A DNA stretch of 64,000 nucleotides from CADEEN01 sp963738425. Its GTDB lineage: Bacteria; Pseudomonadota; Gammaproteobacteria; Burkholderiales; Burkholderiaceae_C. Shown one piece after another: positions 9,378 to 20,458 of the stretch (positions are counted from its first letter, which is position 1; each line of letters opens with the position of its first letter). Location: NCBI GenBank assembly GCA_963738425.1, contig CAVTWT010000003.1, positions 1 through 64,000 on the forward strand, given 5' to 3'. The notes under the pieces were generated by a model. The model worked only from the letters and a program-made list of their open reading frames with translations. It had not been told where the DNA came from and did not search any database. A program made the position numbers and the translations under genes.

Positions 9378-10887
9378 GCTTGCTGTCGCAGGAACGGGCT
9401 GGCACGGTAGCGCTCGCCGCGGTAGTGGTGGTCGAGCGCGTCGAGCAGCGCCACCACGTCGCGCGCGCTCCATGTGGCGAGCCATTCGAACGGCCCGGCG
9501 GGGTAGTTGACGCCGAGCTTCATCGCCGCGTCGGCACCGGCTTGGCTGCACACGCCTTGCTGCACCGCGTCCGCCGCTTCGTTGATCAGCATGGCGATGG
9601 TGCGGGCGACGACGAGGCCGGGCGCATCGGCCAGCGGCAGCGGCGCGAAGCCGAGTGCGGCCAGCCAGGCGGGGGCTTGTGAGCGCCACGAGGCGCTCGC
9701 CAGCGGCGCCACAGCGAACGCGAGCGCAGTGCCGGGCGACGACGGCAAGACGAGTGGGCGATCGAACACGGCGACGTCGCGCGCGCCGAGGTCGGCAGCG
9801 GTTTGCGCGGCGGTGCGGCCGTCGGTCATCACCAGCAGCGCGCCGTCGATCGCCAGGCCGGTCCACGTGCTGTCGCGTTCGCGCGCCGGACCCCAGCCCT
9901 GCTTGTCGAGCGCGCGCGCCGCGGCGGCTTCGAGCGCATCGGCGATCGGACCATCGCCGTGCACCACGAGTTCGCGCGCGGCCTGCGGCGCCTCGTGCAG
10001 CGCCACCGGCAATGACGGCACGCCATCGGGGTAGCGGTAGAAGCCGCGCCCGCTCTTGCGGCCAAGCAGTCCGCCATCGACCATTTCGCGCTGCACCAGC
10101 GACGGCACATAGCGCTTGTCGTAGAAATTGGCCTCGTAGACCGAGTTCGTGACCGCGAAGTTGGTGTCGTGGCCGATCAGATCCATCAGCTCGCACGCAC
10201 CCATGCGAAAGCCGGCCGCCTTGATGCAGGCATCGAGCACCTGCGGCGTCGCGGCCTGCTCTTGCAGCAACGCCAAGGTCTCGGCATAGAACGGCCGAGC
10301 GATGCGGTTGACGATGAAGCCGGGCGTGCTCTTGGCATGCACCGGCGTCTTGCCCCATGCGCGCTGAGTTCGAAAATGGCGTCGGCGACAGCCGGCTCGG
10401 TGTGCAGGCCGCTGACGACTTCGACCAGCTTCATCAGCGGCACCGGGTTGAAGAAGTGCATGCCGACCAGACGCGCCGGGTGCTGCAGGCCGTTGGCAAT
10501 CGCCGTGACCGAGATCGACGAGGTGTTGGTGGCCAGCACGCACTGCGCGCCGACGATGGCTTCGAGTTGCTTGAACAGGGCGCGCTTGACGTCGAGGTTC
10601 TCGACGATGGCTTCGACGACGAGGCCGACGCCGGCCGCGCCGTCGATCTGGGCCAGCGGCTCGATGCGGGCGAGTGTGGCCTGCGCGCTGTCGGCCGTGA
10701 CCTTGCCTTTGGCGACGAGGCCATCGAACGTGGCCGCGAGCTTGGCTTTGGCGTCGCGCGCCGCGCCGTCGCGCGTGTCGAACAGCAGCACGGCGTGGCC
10801 GGCCTGCGCAGCGGTCTGCGCGATGCCGGCGCCCATGATGCCGGCGCCAACAACGAGCACGGGTGTGCCTTGGAGTTTGATGGTCAT
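9374..10887 (-). CDS. paaH: 3-hydroxyacyl-CoA dehydrogenase (PaaH-like), one frameshift
   Basis: About 504 residues. The N-terminal Rossmann domain has VLVVGAGIMGAGIAQTAAQAG and EAIVENLDVKRALF; the catalytic region is ATNTSSISVTAIA and GMHFFNPVPLMKLVEVV. The C-terminal part has two dehydrogenase C-domains (FIVNRIARPFYAE; GVNYPAGPFEWL), the long form seen in PaaH. It should oxidise 3-hydroxyadipyl-CoA to 3-oxoadipyl-CoA with NAD. A base is missing near 10365; inserting one joins FELS to RAWGKTPVHAKSTPGF. This is the clearest deletion in the window, since most other breaks are insertions. It overlaps neighbours on both sides by four bases. Confidence 0.88.
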
Positions 10888-11675
10888 TGTGTTTTCGGGA
10901 TCCAGTTCGCTGGCCGCTTGCCGAGAAACGCGGCAAAACCTTCTTTGGCTTCGTCGGTGCCGCGCACGCGGCTGATGGTTTGTGCGGTCAGTTCGCGCAC
11001 TTCGGGCGTGATCGGGCCGACGTCGAGTTGCGCAAAGAGCTGCTTGATCTCGCGCTGTGCGTTCGGGCTGCCGGCGAGCAGCTCTTTGACCGTCGCATCG
11101 ACCGTCGCGTCCAGTTCGGCCAGCGGCGCAACTTGCTGCACCAGGCCGATCGCCAGCGCCTCGGCCGCGCCGATGCGCGTCGTCGTCAGCGCCAGGCGTT
11201 TGGCGTGGCGCTTGCCGACGGCGTTGGTCACGTAGGGGCCGATGACGGCGGGCAGGATGCCGAACTTGGCCTCGCTCACACTGAAGCTCGCGTTGTCGGC
11301 GGCGACGGCGATGTCGCACGCACACGCCAGACCGACGCCGCCGCCGAGCGCTGCGCCTTGAACGCGCGCGACGGTCGGTTTCGGCGCCGATTCGATGCGC
11401 GACAGCATCGCCGCGAACTTGCGCGCGTCCTGCAGGTTCCACTCCTGCGAGGCGTGCGACGCACGCTGCATCCACTGCAGGTCGGCGCCAGCCGAGAAAT
11501 GCTTGCCGTCACCCGCGAGCACGATCACGCGCACGCCGTCGTCGTCGATCAGCGCAGCGAACGCCGCATCGAGCTCGGCGATCATCGCTTCGTCGAAGGC
11601 GTTGAAGACCTCGGCGCGCGACATCGTGATCTGCGCGACGCCTGCGCTGCGGCGAGTGATGGACAGTGTTTGCAT
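10884..11675 (-). CDS. enoyl-CoA hydratase
   Basis: 263-residue crotonase: GKHFSAGADLQWMQRA carries the first oxyanion-hole loop and GAALGGGVGLACACDIA the second. SEAKFGILPAVIGPYV contains the catalytic-region Glu, and the C-terminus is TDEAKEGFAAFLGKRP. These residues are all as in active hydratases. Its stop overlaps the dehydrogenase start. It heads the beta-oxidation block, 183 bases after boxA, and probably acts on dehydroadipyl-CoA. Resemblance to methylglutaconyl-CoA hydratases is also visible, so specificity is uncertain. Confidence 0.87.
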   Translation of the reverse strand: MQTLSITRRSAGVAQITMSRAEVFNAFDEAMIAELDAAFAALIDDDGVRVIVLAGDGKHFSAGADLQWMQRASHASQEWNLQDARKFAAMLSRIESAPKPTVARVQGAALGGGVGLACACDIAVAADNASFSVSEAKFGILPAVIGPYVTNAVGKRHAKRLALTTTRIGAAEALAIGLVQQVAPLAELDATVDATVKELLAGSPNAQREIKQLFAQLDVGPITPEVRELTAQTISRVRGTDEAKEGFAAFLGKRPANWIPKTQ

Positions 11676-11858
11676 GTCAGGTGTGGTCAAGCAGCCGCCG
11701 CGGAACTGGCTTTGCCAGGCCGCTGGCGGGCCTTGCAGGCCGCATGGCTGCGAGACGCAGCCACTCCTCGGCCCGTCCAAGCCGACGCAGGTCGGCTTTG
11801 AGCCGCGGGCTCGGCCCCCTTGAGGGGGTGCGGCGAAGCCGCTACGGGGGTGGGCATG
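11676..11858. repeat. intergenic repeat and hairpin between boxA and the hydratase gene
   Basis: The 183-base gap inside the leftward operon holds a perfect 8-base hairpin at 11779-11798 (AAGCCGAC-GCAG-GTCGGCTT). At 11811-11855 there is a C5-TTGA-G5 element followed by GCGGCGAAGCCGC. The second resembles the C-run/G-run dispersed elements at 19572-19613 and 24360-24424. Either could attenuate or stabilise the mRNA between boxA and the beta-oxidation genes. Confidence 0.5.
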
Positions 11859-13145
11859 TCAGTAGGTCTCCAGGTGCAGGCGGCCCTCTTTCTTCAGCGA
11901 TGCACCGACCGTCTCCCACGACAAGCCGGCTTGCGTGGCCACATCGCGCAGCGCGAGCACGACGCCTTCTTCCATGCTCTTCAATCCGCAGACGTAGAAG
12001 CAGGTGTTCGGGTCTTTGAGCAGCGGCACCAGATCGGCAGCGCGGTCGCGCATCAGGTCCTGCACGTACTTCTTCGGATGGTTGGGCGTGCGGCTGAATG
12101 CGAAGTTGATGTCGATGAAGTCCTTCGGCAAACTCATCAGCGGGCCGAAGTAGGGCAGCTCTTCCTTGGTTCGCGCGCCGAAGAACAGCATCAGCTTGCC
12201 GCCTTCGAACTTGCCACTCTGGCGAAGGCGGCGCCGCCATTCGGTCATCGCGCGCATCGGCGCCGAGCCGGTGCCGGTGCAGATCATGACGATGTTCGAT
12301 CGTGGGTGATTCGGCATCAGGAAGCTCGTGCCGAAAGGCCCGATGACCTGCACCTTGTCGCCGACCTTCAAGTCGCACATGTAGTTGCTGGCCACGCCGC
12401 GCACCGGCTTGCCGTGGTGGTCGGACAGCACGCGCTTGATCGTCAGCGACAGGTTGTTGTAGCCCGGCCGTTCGCCGTTGCGAGGGCTGGCGATCGAGTA
12501 CTGGCGCGCGTGGTGCGGCTTGCCCTGAGCGTCGGTGCCCGGAGGGATGATGGCGATCGACTGGCCTTCGAGCACCGGGAAGGGCATCGCGCCGAGGTCG
12601 AGCACGATGTGGTGGGTTTCGTTCTCGGTGCCGGCTTCGTTGACCTTGAAGTTGCCGACAACGCTGGCCGTCGTCGGGCCGGTCTTCGGTCCGTACAGGT
12701 TGGTGTAGGCGTGCGCGGCCGACCATGGCGGCGTGGTGGCGCCGAACTGCGCGCTGTTGAAGGCTTCTTCGCCGCTCGCGGCAGCTTGCAGCGGCGGCGT
12801 GCTGACGATGTCGGACCCCGCGGAGGCCACCGCCTCGGCGCTGACGCCGGCCACGGCGAGCTGGTCGGGCGTGAGCTCGTCGGGCAGATTGTCCCAACCG
12901 AGTTGCGCTTCGATCGAATACGCGCTGACCTTGGGCACGATGCGCCAGTTGTCGATGCTGCCGGTCGGGCAGGGCGAGATGCAGTCCATGCAGAAGTTGC
13001 ACTTCTCGGCATCGACGACGTAGTTGCGCGAGTCGTGCGTGATCGCCTTGACCGGGCAGATCGCTTCGCAGGTGTTGCAGCGAATGCAGATCTCGGGGTC
13101 GATCAGGTGCTGCTTGAGGACGGTGATTTCGGCGACGGCGTTCAT
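11859..13145 (-). CDS. boxA: benzoyl-CoA 2,3-epoxidase, reductase subunit BoxA
   Basis: 428-residue electron-transfer subunit that passes NADPH electrons to BoxB. The N-terminus has two 4Fe-4S ferredoxin motifs, CIRCNTCEAICP and CNFCMDCISPCP. An Ala/Pro linker (residues about 90-150) leads to a ferredoxin-NADP reductase module: FAD-binding RQYSIASPRNG, NADP-binding MICTGTGSAPMRAM and FYVCGLKSMEEGV, ending in an aromatic residue (HLETY). Length and order match BoxA of Azoarcus/Thauera-type clusters. It lies directly after boxB, separated by a 57-base gap that contains a perfect inverted repeat. No frame damage. Confidence 0.95.
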   Translation of the reverse strand: MNAVAEITVLKQHLIDPEICIRCNTCEAICPVKAITHDSRNYVVDAEKCNFCMDCISPCPTGSIDNWRIVPKVSAYSIEAQLGWDNLPDELTPDQLAVAGVSAEAVASAGSDIVSTPPLQAAASGEEAFNSAQFGATTPPWSAAHAYTNLYGPKTGPTTASVVGNFKVNEAGTENETHHIVLDLGAMPFPVLEGQSIAIIPPGTDAQGKPHHARQYSIASPRNGERPGYNNLSLTIKRVLSDHHGKPVRGVASNYMCDLKVGDKVQVIGPFGTSFLMPNHPRSNIVMICTGTGSAPMRAMTEWRRRLRQSGKFEGGKLMLFFGARTKEELPYFGPLMSLPKDFIDINFAFSRTPNHPKKYVQDLMRDRAADLVPLLKDPNTCFYVCGLKSMEEGVVLALRDVATQAGLSWETVGASLKKEGRLHLETY

Positions 13146-13168
13146 GTTGTATGTCTCCTCGTCTTGCT

Positions 13169-13197
13169 CTCCCTCTCCCGCGAAGCGGGAGAGGGAG
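13169..13197. repeat. perfect inverted repeat between boxB and boxA
   Basis: CTCCCTCTCCCGC, loop GAA, GCGGGAGAGGGAG: 13 paired bases with a three-base loop, in the 57-base boxB-boxA gap. It would form a very stable hairpin in the boxCBA mRNA about 24 bases before the boxA start. There is no T-run, so a processing or stability role is more likely than termination. Confidence 0.65.
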
Positions 13198-13202
13198 TGA
13201 AA

Positions 13203-14633
<1,431 letters not shown>

Positions 14634-14673
14634 GGTCTTGACTCCTGTGTGTGTGTCGTCGATGTGTCGATGT

Positions 14674-16335
14674 TCAAACCCGGTTCCAGTCGAAGGCGGC
14701 CTTGTCGCCCTTGCCGTAGACCTTGAGCGCACCCTTTTCGCCGACGGCGTTGGGGCGCTGGAAGATCCAGTTCTGCCATGCGGTGAGTCGACCGAAGACT
14801 CGGGTGTGCATGTTTTCCTTGCCGTTGAAGCGCAGGTTGGCTTCCAGTCCAGTCAGGGCGTCGGGGCTCATCGCCACGCGCTCCTCGATCGCGATGCGCA
14901 GCTCGTCGGCCCAGTCGATGTCATCCGGGTTGGCGGTGACGAGGCCGAGCGCGAAGGCGGCGTCGGCATCGAGCGGCTGACCGATCTTGGCGCGCACGGC
15001 CTGCAAAGGATCCGCTTCGTCGTAGAAGCGACGGCCGAGGCGGCTCTCGCCAGTGGCCATCGGGTAGCGGCCGAAGTTCAGGTCGCCGGCGATGATTTTC
15101 GGCGCCTTGGCTTCGTCGTCGGGCAGCGCGAGCATGTAGCTGCGGTCGCAGGCGAGTGCCAATTCGAGGTACGTTCCGGCGAAACACGAACCCGGCTCGA
15201 TCAGCGCGAACAGGCTGCGTGACGACACGTCGAGGCGGCTCAACGTACGACGCAGGAGCCCGATGGTTTCGCGCACGAACCAATGATTGGCGTGCCGCGC
15301 GAGCACTTCATCCATCGCCATCACGGCCTTCGCGTCACCTTCGGTCTTGAGGATCCAGGTGCCGATGTCGAGCTCGTTGGTGCGCATCGACAGGATTGCG
15401 TCTTCGAGTTCGCGCGCCAGTACGAGAGGGAACCAGTTTGCGCCGGCGGCCTCGATGGCCGCGATGTCGCTTTCGACGGCCTTCGTCGGCGCCTTGACCG
15501 TGAAGGTGGCGAGGCGCTTGGCACGGTCGATCTCGACCGTCACGTTGCCGTAGCGCAGCGCATCGGCTTCGATCGTGCGATTCAGCGGCGTCAGCGCCAC
15601 GCCCTTGCCGTTGGCCGGACGGTCGCTCGTCTCGGCGAGTTGCAGCGCGCGCTCCTGCACCTTGGCGGCAAACTGCGCAGGCTTCGCAATCGCATCGACC
15701 AGACGCCAATCGACCGCCTTCTGGCCGCGCACGCCTTCGACGCTGGTGCAGAACAGATCCGCCAGGTCATGGCGCACCTTGCGCTTGTCGGTGACGCGGG
15801 TCAGGCCGCCGGTGCCGGGCAGCACGCCGAGCAGCGGCACTTCGGGCAGGCTGACGGCGCTGCTGCGGTCGTCGACCAGGATGATTTCGTCGCAGGCCAG
15901 GGCCACTTCATAGCCGCCGCCGGCACAGGCGCCGTTGACGGCAGCGAGGAACTTCAGGCCCGAGTGCTTTGACGTGTCTTCGAGGCCGTTGCGCGTCTCG
16001 TTGGTGAACTTGCAGAAGTTGACCTTCCACGCATGGCTCGACACACCGAGCATGAAGATGTTGGCGCCCGAGCAGAAGACCTTGTCCTTCAGGCTCGTCA
16101 GCACGACGGTGCGCACTTCCGGGTGCTCGAAGCGGATGCGATTCACCGCGTCGTTGAGCTCGATGTCCACGCCGAGGTCGTAACTGTTGAGCTTCAGCTT
16201 GTAGCCCGGGCGCAGGCCGGCGTTTTCGTCGAAGTCCGCGCCGAGGGTGGCCACGGGGCCTTCGAACTTCAGTTTCCAGTGCTTGTACTGGGCGGGGCTG
16301 GTCTGGTAGTCAACGCGGGGGGCTTGGTCGCTCAT
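14674..16335 (-). CDS. boxC: 2,3-epoxybenzoyl-CoA dihydrolase BoxC
   Basis: 553-residue protein made of two crotonase-like halves. It cleaves the ring of 2,3-epoxybenzoyl-CoA to 3,4-dehydroadipyl-CoA semialdehyde and formate. The start MSDQAPRVDYQTSP follows AGGAG. Family features: KVFCSGANIFMLGVSSHAWK, NGACAGGGYEVALACDEII and, in the second half, EPGSCFAGTYLELALACDRS. The two fused enoyl-CoA-hydratase-type domains and the length are diagnostic for BoxC. It is the first gene of the leftward operon, with two BoxR-type operators in the 115 bases upstream. Confidence 0.96.
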   Translation of the reverse strand: MSDQAPRVDYQTSPAQYKHWKLKFEGPVATLGADFDENAGLRPGYKLKLNSYDLGVDIELNDAVNRIRFEHPEVRTVVLTSLKDKVFCSGANIFMLGVSSHAWKVNFCKFTNETRNGLEDTSKHSGLKFLAAVNGACAGGGYEVALACDEIILVDDRSSAVSLPEVPLLGVLPGTGGLTRVTDKRKVRHDLADLFCTSVEGVRGQKAVDWRLVDAIAKPAQFAAKVQERALQLAETSDRPANGKGVALTPLNRTIEADALRYGNVTVEIDRAKRLATFTVKAPTKAVESDIAAIEAAGANWFPLVLARELEDAILSMRTNELDIGTWILKTEGDAKAVMAMDEVLARHANHWFVRETIGLLRRTLSRLDVSSRSLFALIEPGSCFAGTYLELALACDRSYMLALPDDEAKAPKIIAGDLNFGRYPMATGESRLGRRFYDEADPLQAVRAKIGQPLDADAAFALGLVTANPDDIDWADELRIAIEERVAMSPDALTGLEANLRFNGKENMHTRVFGRLTAWQNWIFQRPNAVGEKGALKVYGKGDKAAFDWNRV

Positions 16336-16349
16336 CTGGGTCTCCTGTT

Positions 16350-16363
16350 TGCACTATTGTGCA
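16350..16363. promoter_or_regulatory. BoxR-type operator 1 (TGCA-N6-TGCA) before boxC
   Basis: TGCACTATTGTGCA, 14 bases upstream of the boxC ATG and inside its expected 5' leader. The TGCA-N6-TGCA form is what I recall for BoxR operators in Azoarcus. Binding here would block initiation or early elongation of the box operon. Confidence 0.7.
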
Positions 16364-16383
16364 TTGGTCGGGTGTCGATGAAA

Positions 16384-16397
16384 TGCATGATAGTGCA
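16384..16397. promoter_or_regulatory. BoxR-type operator 2 overlapping the boxC -10 box
   Basis: Read on the minus strand: TGCACTATCATGCA, the same TGCA-N6-TGCA form as operator 1. It covers the predicted -10 hexamer of the boxC promoter, so a bound repressor would exclude RNA polymerase. A further overlapping TGCATGCA is present at 16394-16401. Confidence 0.7.
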
Positions 16398-16416
16398 TGC
16401 ATTCGGAGGGCGTCAA
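16387..16416 (-). promoter_or_regulatory. predicted sigma-70 promoter of the boxCBA operon
   Basis: On the minus strand TTGACG (16416-16411), 18-base spacer, TATCAT (16392-16387). Both hexamers are close to consensus, and the area is clearly more AT-rich than the coding sequence around it. Its position 50-80 bases before boxC and its overlap with operator 2 support it. Confidence 0.6.
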
Positions 16417-16443
16417 GCAATGGAATGCATTTTTTATCGGGGT

Positions 16444-17391
16444 TTACCCGGCGATCTGCAGTGCGTCGCGGACCAGCCGGCGCAGCGCCGCAAAGGTTTG
16501 TTCCAGCGGCTGGGCGCTCGTGTCGAGGCTGAAGTCGGCCTTCGAATAGAAGGCGGCGCGGCCGGCAAGGATGCCTTTCAGGTCCTGCATGGCCTCCTTG
16601 CTGGAGGCCATCGGCCGCAGGTCGCCTTGGGCGACGACGCGCTTCATATGGTCTTCTGGCGTCGCCTGCAGCCAGACCGTCGTGCAATGGGCCAGCAGCT
16701 CGTTGAAAGTGGCCGGGTCCGAGACCAGGCCGCCGGGCACGGCGATCACGCATTCGCTGTAGATCTGGATCGTCTCTTCCAGCGCCCGGCGCTCGTAGCG
16801 GCGGTAGGCGTTCTGGCCATAGAGCGCCTGGATCTCGGCGACGGTGCAGCCGGCAAACTTTTCGATCTCGCCCGAGAGTTCGATGAAGGGCACGTCGAGG
16901 TCGTTGGCCAGCATCGCGCCGAGCGTCGATTTGCCGCCGCCGCGCAGCCCGATGAGGGCGATGCGCGGACTGCGCGCGCCGCCGTCTTTGCTGGCAGCGC
17001 CGCCAGTGCCCAGCATCTCGCCGATGACGACGCGGACGCGGCGCAGCATGGCCTCGTCCCGGCCCTCGAGCAGCTCGCGGATCATCAGCCACTCGGGCGA
17101 CGACGTCGTGACGTCGCCGGTCAGCTCGGTCAGCGAAACCTGCAGGGCCTGGGCAACTTGCAGCAGCACCAGGATCGACGCGTTGCCGACGCCGTATTCG
17201 AGGTTGGCCAGGTGGCGCTCCGACACGTCGGCAGCCACCGACACGGCTTTTCTCGTCATGCCGCGCCTCGAACGCAGAGCACGCACTCGCTCACCCAGGG
17301 CGACGAGGAACGGGTTCTTGTCATTGGCGGCCTCGTCGATCGGCTGCGCCGGCTGTTCTTCAAAGTCTCTGTTAGGTGTTAACACTGACAT
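16444..17391 (-). CDS. boxR: BoxR, benzoyl-CoA-responsive repressor (HTH plus shikimate-kinase-like)
   Basis: 315-residue regulator. An XRE-type helix-turn-helix is at about residues 25-85 (GERVRALRSRRGMTRKAVS, ASILVLLQVAQALQVSLTEL). A shikimate-kinase-like domain follows from about 130, with P-loop GLRGGGKSTLGAMLA and FIELSGEIEKFAGCTVAEI. This architecture is that of BzdR/BoxR, where the kinase-like domain binds benzoyl-CoA and relieves repression. The start is uncertain: ATG 17391 gives the family-like N-terminus but lacks a ribosome site; an in-frame GTG at 17412 is only 2 bases from GGAGG. An operator lies immediately before the ATG, so autoregulation is likely. Confidence 0.93.
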   Translation of the reverse strand: MSVLTPNRDFEEQPAQPIDEAANDKNPFLVALGERVRALRSRRGMTRKAVSVAADVSERHLANLEYGVGNASILVLLQVAQALQVSLTELTGDVTTSSPEWLMIRELLEGRDEAMLRRVRVVIGEMLGTGGAASKDGGARSPRIALIGLRGGGKSTLGAMLANDLDVPFIELSGEIEKFAGCTVAEIQALYGQNAYRRYERRALEETIQIYSECVIAVPGGLVSDPATFNELLAHCTTVWLQATPEDHMKRVVAQGDLRPMASSKEAMQDLKGILAGRAAFYSKADFSLDTSAQPLEQTFAALRRLVRDALQIAG

Positions 17392-17392
17392 A

Positions 17393-17406
17393 TGCAATAT
17401 AGTGCT
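17393..17406. promoter_or_regulatory. BoxR-type operator 3 between boxR and the bclA operon
   Basis: TGCAATATAGTGCT; the other strand reads AGCACTATATTGCA, matching operators 1 and 2 in the pattern (T/A)GCA-CTATNN-TGCA. It abuts the -35 of the rightward promoter and lies just before the boxR start, so one site could control both directions. Confidence 0.65.
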
Positions 17407-17434
17407 TGACACTACCTCCGCTGGCCTCTATCGT
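17406..17434 (+). promoter_or_regulatory. predicted promoter of the benzoate activation/uptake operon
   Basis: TTGACA (17406-17411), 17-base spacer, TATCGT (17429-17434): a perfect -35 and a fair -10, about 55 bases before the DUF4863 start. Operator 3 touches the -35. Confidence 0.6.
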
Positions 17435-17490
17435 TCATGCAAGCACAATAATTCATCTTGCAGCCAACTGCAAGGTCAACGGAGACACGC

Positions 17491-17958
17491 ATGACGACAC
17501 AAGCTGAATTCCGCAGCCAGATCGCAGAGCTCACCGCGCAGATCGCCGGCCGCGACCTCGACGCCGATCTCGACGCCTGGCTGAACCAGACCCATGGCGC
17601 CGGCAGTGCCACCTACGAGTCGCTCAAGGCGGCGTGCCGCAGCGGCGTTGCCGAAGGCTGGCTGGCCAACCGCGAAGGCGGCGGCATCAAGTACGGCCGC
17701 ATCTTCAAGCCGAGCGATGACCTGCAGGGCTTTTCGGTTGACGTTGTGGATATGCAGGACGTTGCCGGCCCGCACCACACGCACCCGAACGGCGAGATCG
17801 ACCTGATCATGCCGATCGACGGCGACGCCCGGTTCGACGGCCGGCCCGCCGGCTGGTGCGTGTACCCGGCGGGCAGCGCGCACCGGCCGACGGTCAGCCA
17901 AGGCCGCGCCCTCGTGCTGTACCTGCTGCCGCAGGGATCGATCGAATTCACGCGCTGA
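17491..17958 (+). CDS. DUF4863 family protein (hydroxylaminobenzoate-lyase-like cupin)
   Basis: 155-residue protein starting MTTQAEFRSQIAELTAQ with GGAGA before the ATG. The C-terminal half looks like a small beta-barrel with GPHHTHPNGEIDLIMPIDG and WCVYPAGSAHRPTV, giving possible His/Glu metal ligands. It belongs to DUF4863, a family that includes p-hydroxylaminobenzoate lyases and is often found in box clusters. It is the first gene of the rightward operon, 22 bases before the benzoate-CoA ligase. A role in benzoate metabolism is likely from context; the reaction is unknown. Confidence 0.8.
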   Translation: MTTQAEFRSQIAELTAQIAGRDLDADLDAWLNQTHGAGSATYESLKAACRSGVAEGWLANREGGGIKYGRIFKPSDDLQGFSVDVVDMQDVAGPHHTHPNGEIDLIMPIDGDARFDGRPAGWCVYPAGSAHRPTVSQGRALVLYLLPQGSIEFTR

Positions 17959-17980
17959 ACAAGCCATTCGGAGACAAGAC

Positions 17981-19561
<1,581 letters not shown>

Positions 19562-19645
19562 GAGCCGCGCCGCGCCGGGCCGCCCCAAGCCAGCGGCTGT
19601 CCCCTCGGGGGACCGCACGCGCAACGCCGCGGGCGAGGGGCTGTC
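19562..19645. repeat. dispersed GC-rich repeat between bclA and the hydrolase
   Basis: The 84-base gap is mostly a palindromic element. Its core at 19572-19613, read in reverse, is TCCCCCGAGGGGA, then GCTTGGGGCGGCCCGGCG, almost the same as the element at 24381-24424. A further GC-rich tail leads to the hydrolase ATG. Confidence 0.55.
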
Positions 19646-20458
19646 ATGACGGCGTTCGTCACCGTCGATTGGGCCGGCCGCAGCGTGCGCATCGAGCACC
19701 AGTGGATCGCGCCCGAGCGCTCCACTGCAAAGGGACGCGCGCCGCTCGTCGTCTTCCTGCACGAAGGTTTGGGCTCGCTGGCGATGTGGAAGGACTTTCC
19801 GCAGCGCCTGTGCGATGCGGCCGGCGTGCGTGGCCTCGTCTATTCGCGCCCCGGCTACGGCCGTTCGACGCCGCGCGCCGCCGAAGAAGCGTGGGACCTC
19901 GACTTCATGCACCGGCAGGCGCACGAAGTGCTGCCGGCATTGCTGCAAGCCCTTGAAGTCACCGACAAGCCCTGGCTCTTCGGCCACAGCGACGGTGGCT
20001 CGATCGCGCTGCTCTACGCCGCGAAGTTCAGCGTGCAGACCTCCGGCGCGATCGTGCTCGCGCCGCACATCCTGGTCGAAGACCTGTCGGTCGAGAGCAT
20101 CGCCAAGGCGCGTACGGCCTATGAGCAGACAGACCTGCGCCAGCGCCTGGGCAAGTACCACGACGACCCGGACAGCGCGTTCTGGGGCTGGAACAACATC
20201 TGGCTGCACCCGCCGTTCAAACAGTGGTCGATCGAGCAGGAGATCGGATCGATCACCCGCCCGCTGCTCGCCGTGCAAGGCATCGACGACGAATACGGCA
20301 CGCTCGAACAGATCCGCGGCATCGCCAGACGCGTGCCGCACACCGAGCTGCTCGAGCTGCCCGACTGCGGGCACTCGCCGCACAAAGACCAGACCGCGCG
20401 CGTGATCGCGGCGGCCACGTCCTTCATACAACGCCATTCCACTGGAGACAACACATGA
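19646..20458 (+). CDS. alpha/beta hydrolase
   Basis: 270-residue alpha/beta hydrolase. The oxyanion region is VVFLHEGLGSLAMW, the nucleophile elbow FGHSDGGSIALLYA, the acid GIDDEYGTLEQI and the His DCGHSPHKDQTARVI, so the triad is complete. Its stop overlaps the start of the ABC binding protein. In box clusters a hydrolase of this kind is common and may hydrolyse dead-end CoA esters or ring-opened products; that role is inferred from position. Confidence 0.85.
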   Translation: MTAFVTVDWAGRSVRIEHQWIAPERSTAKGRAPLVVFLHEGLGSLAMWKDFPQRLCDAAGVRGLVYSRPGYGRSTPRAAEEAWDLDFMHRQAHEVLPALLQALEVTDKPWLFGHSDGGSIALLYAAKFSVQTSGAIVLAPHILVEDLSVESIAKARTAYEQTDLRQRLGKYHDDPDSAFWGWNNIWLHPPFKQWSIEQEIGSITRPLLAVQGIDDEYGTLEQIRGIARRVPHTELLELPDCGHSPHKDQTARVIAAATSFIQRHSTGDNT

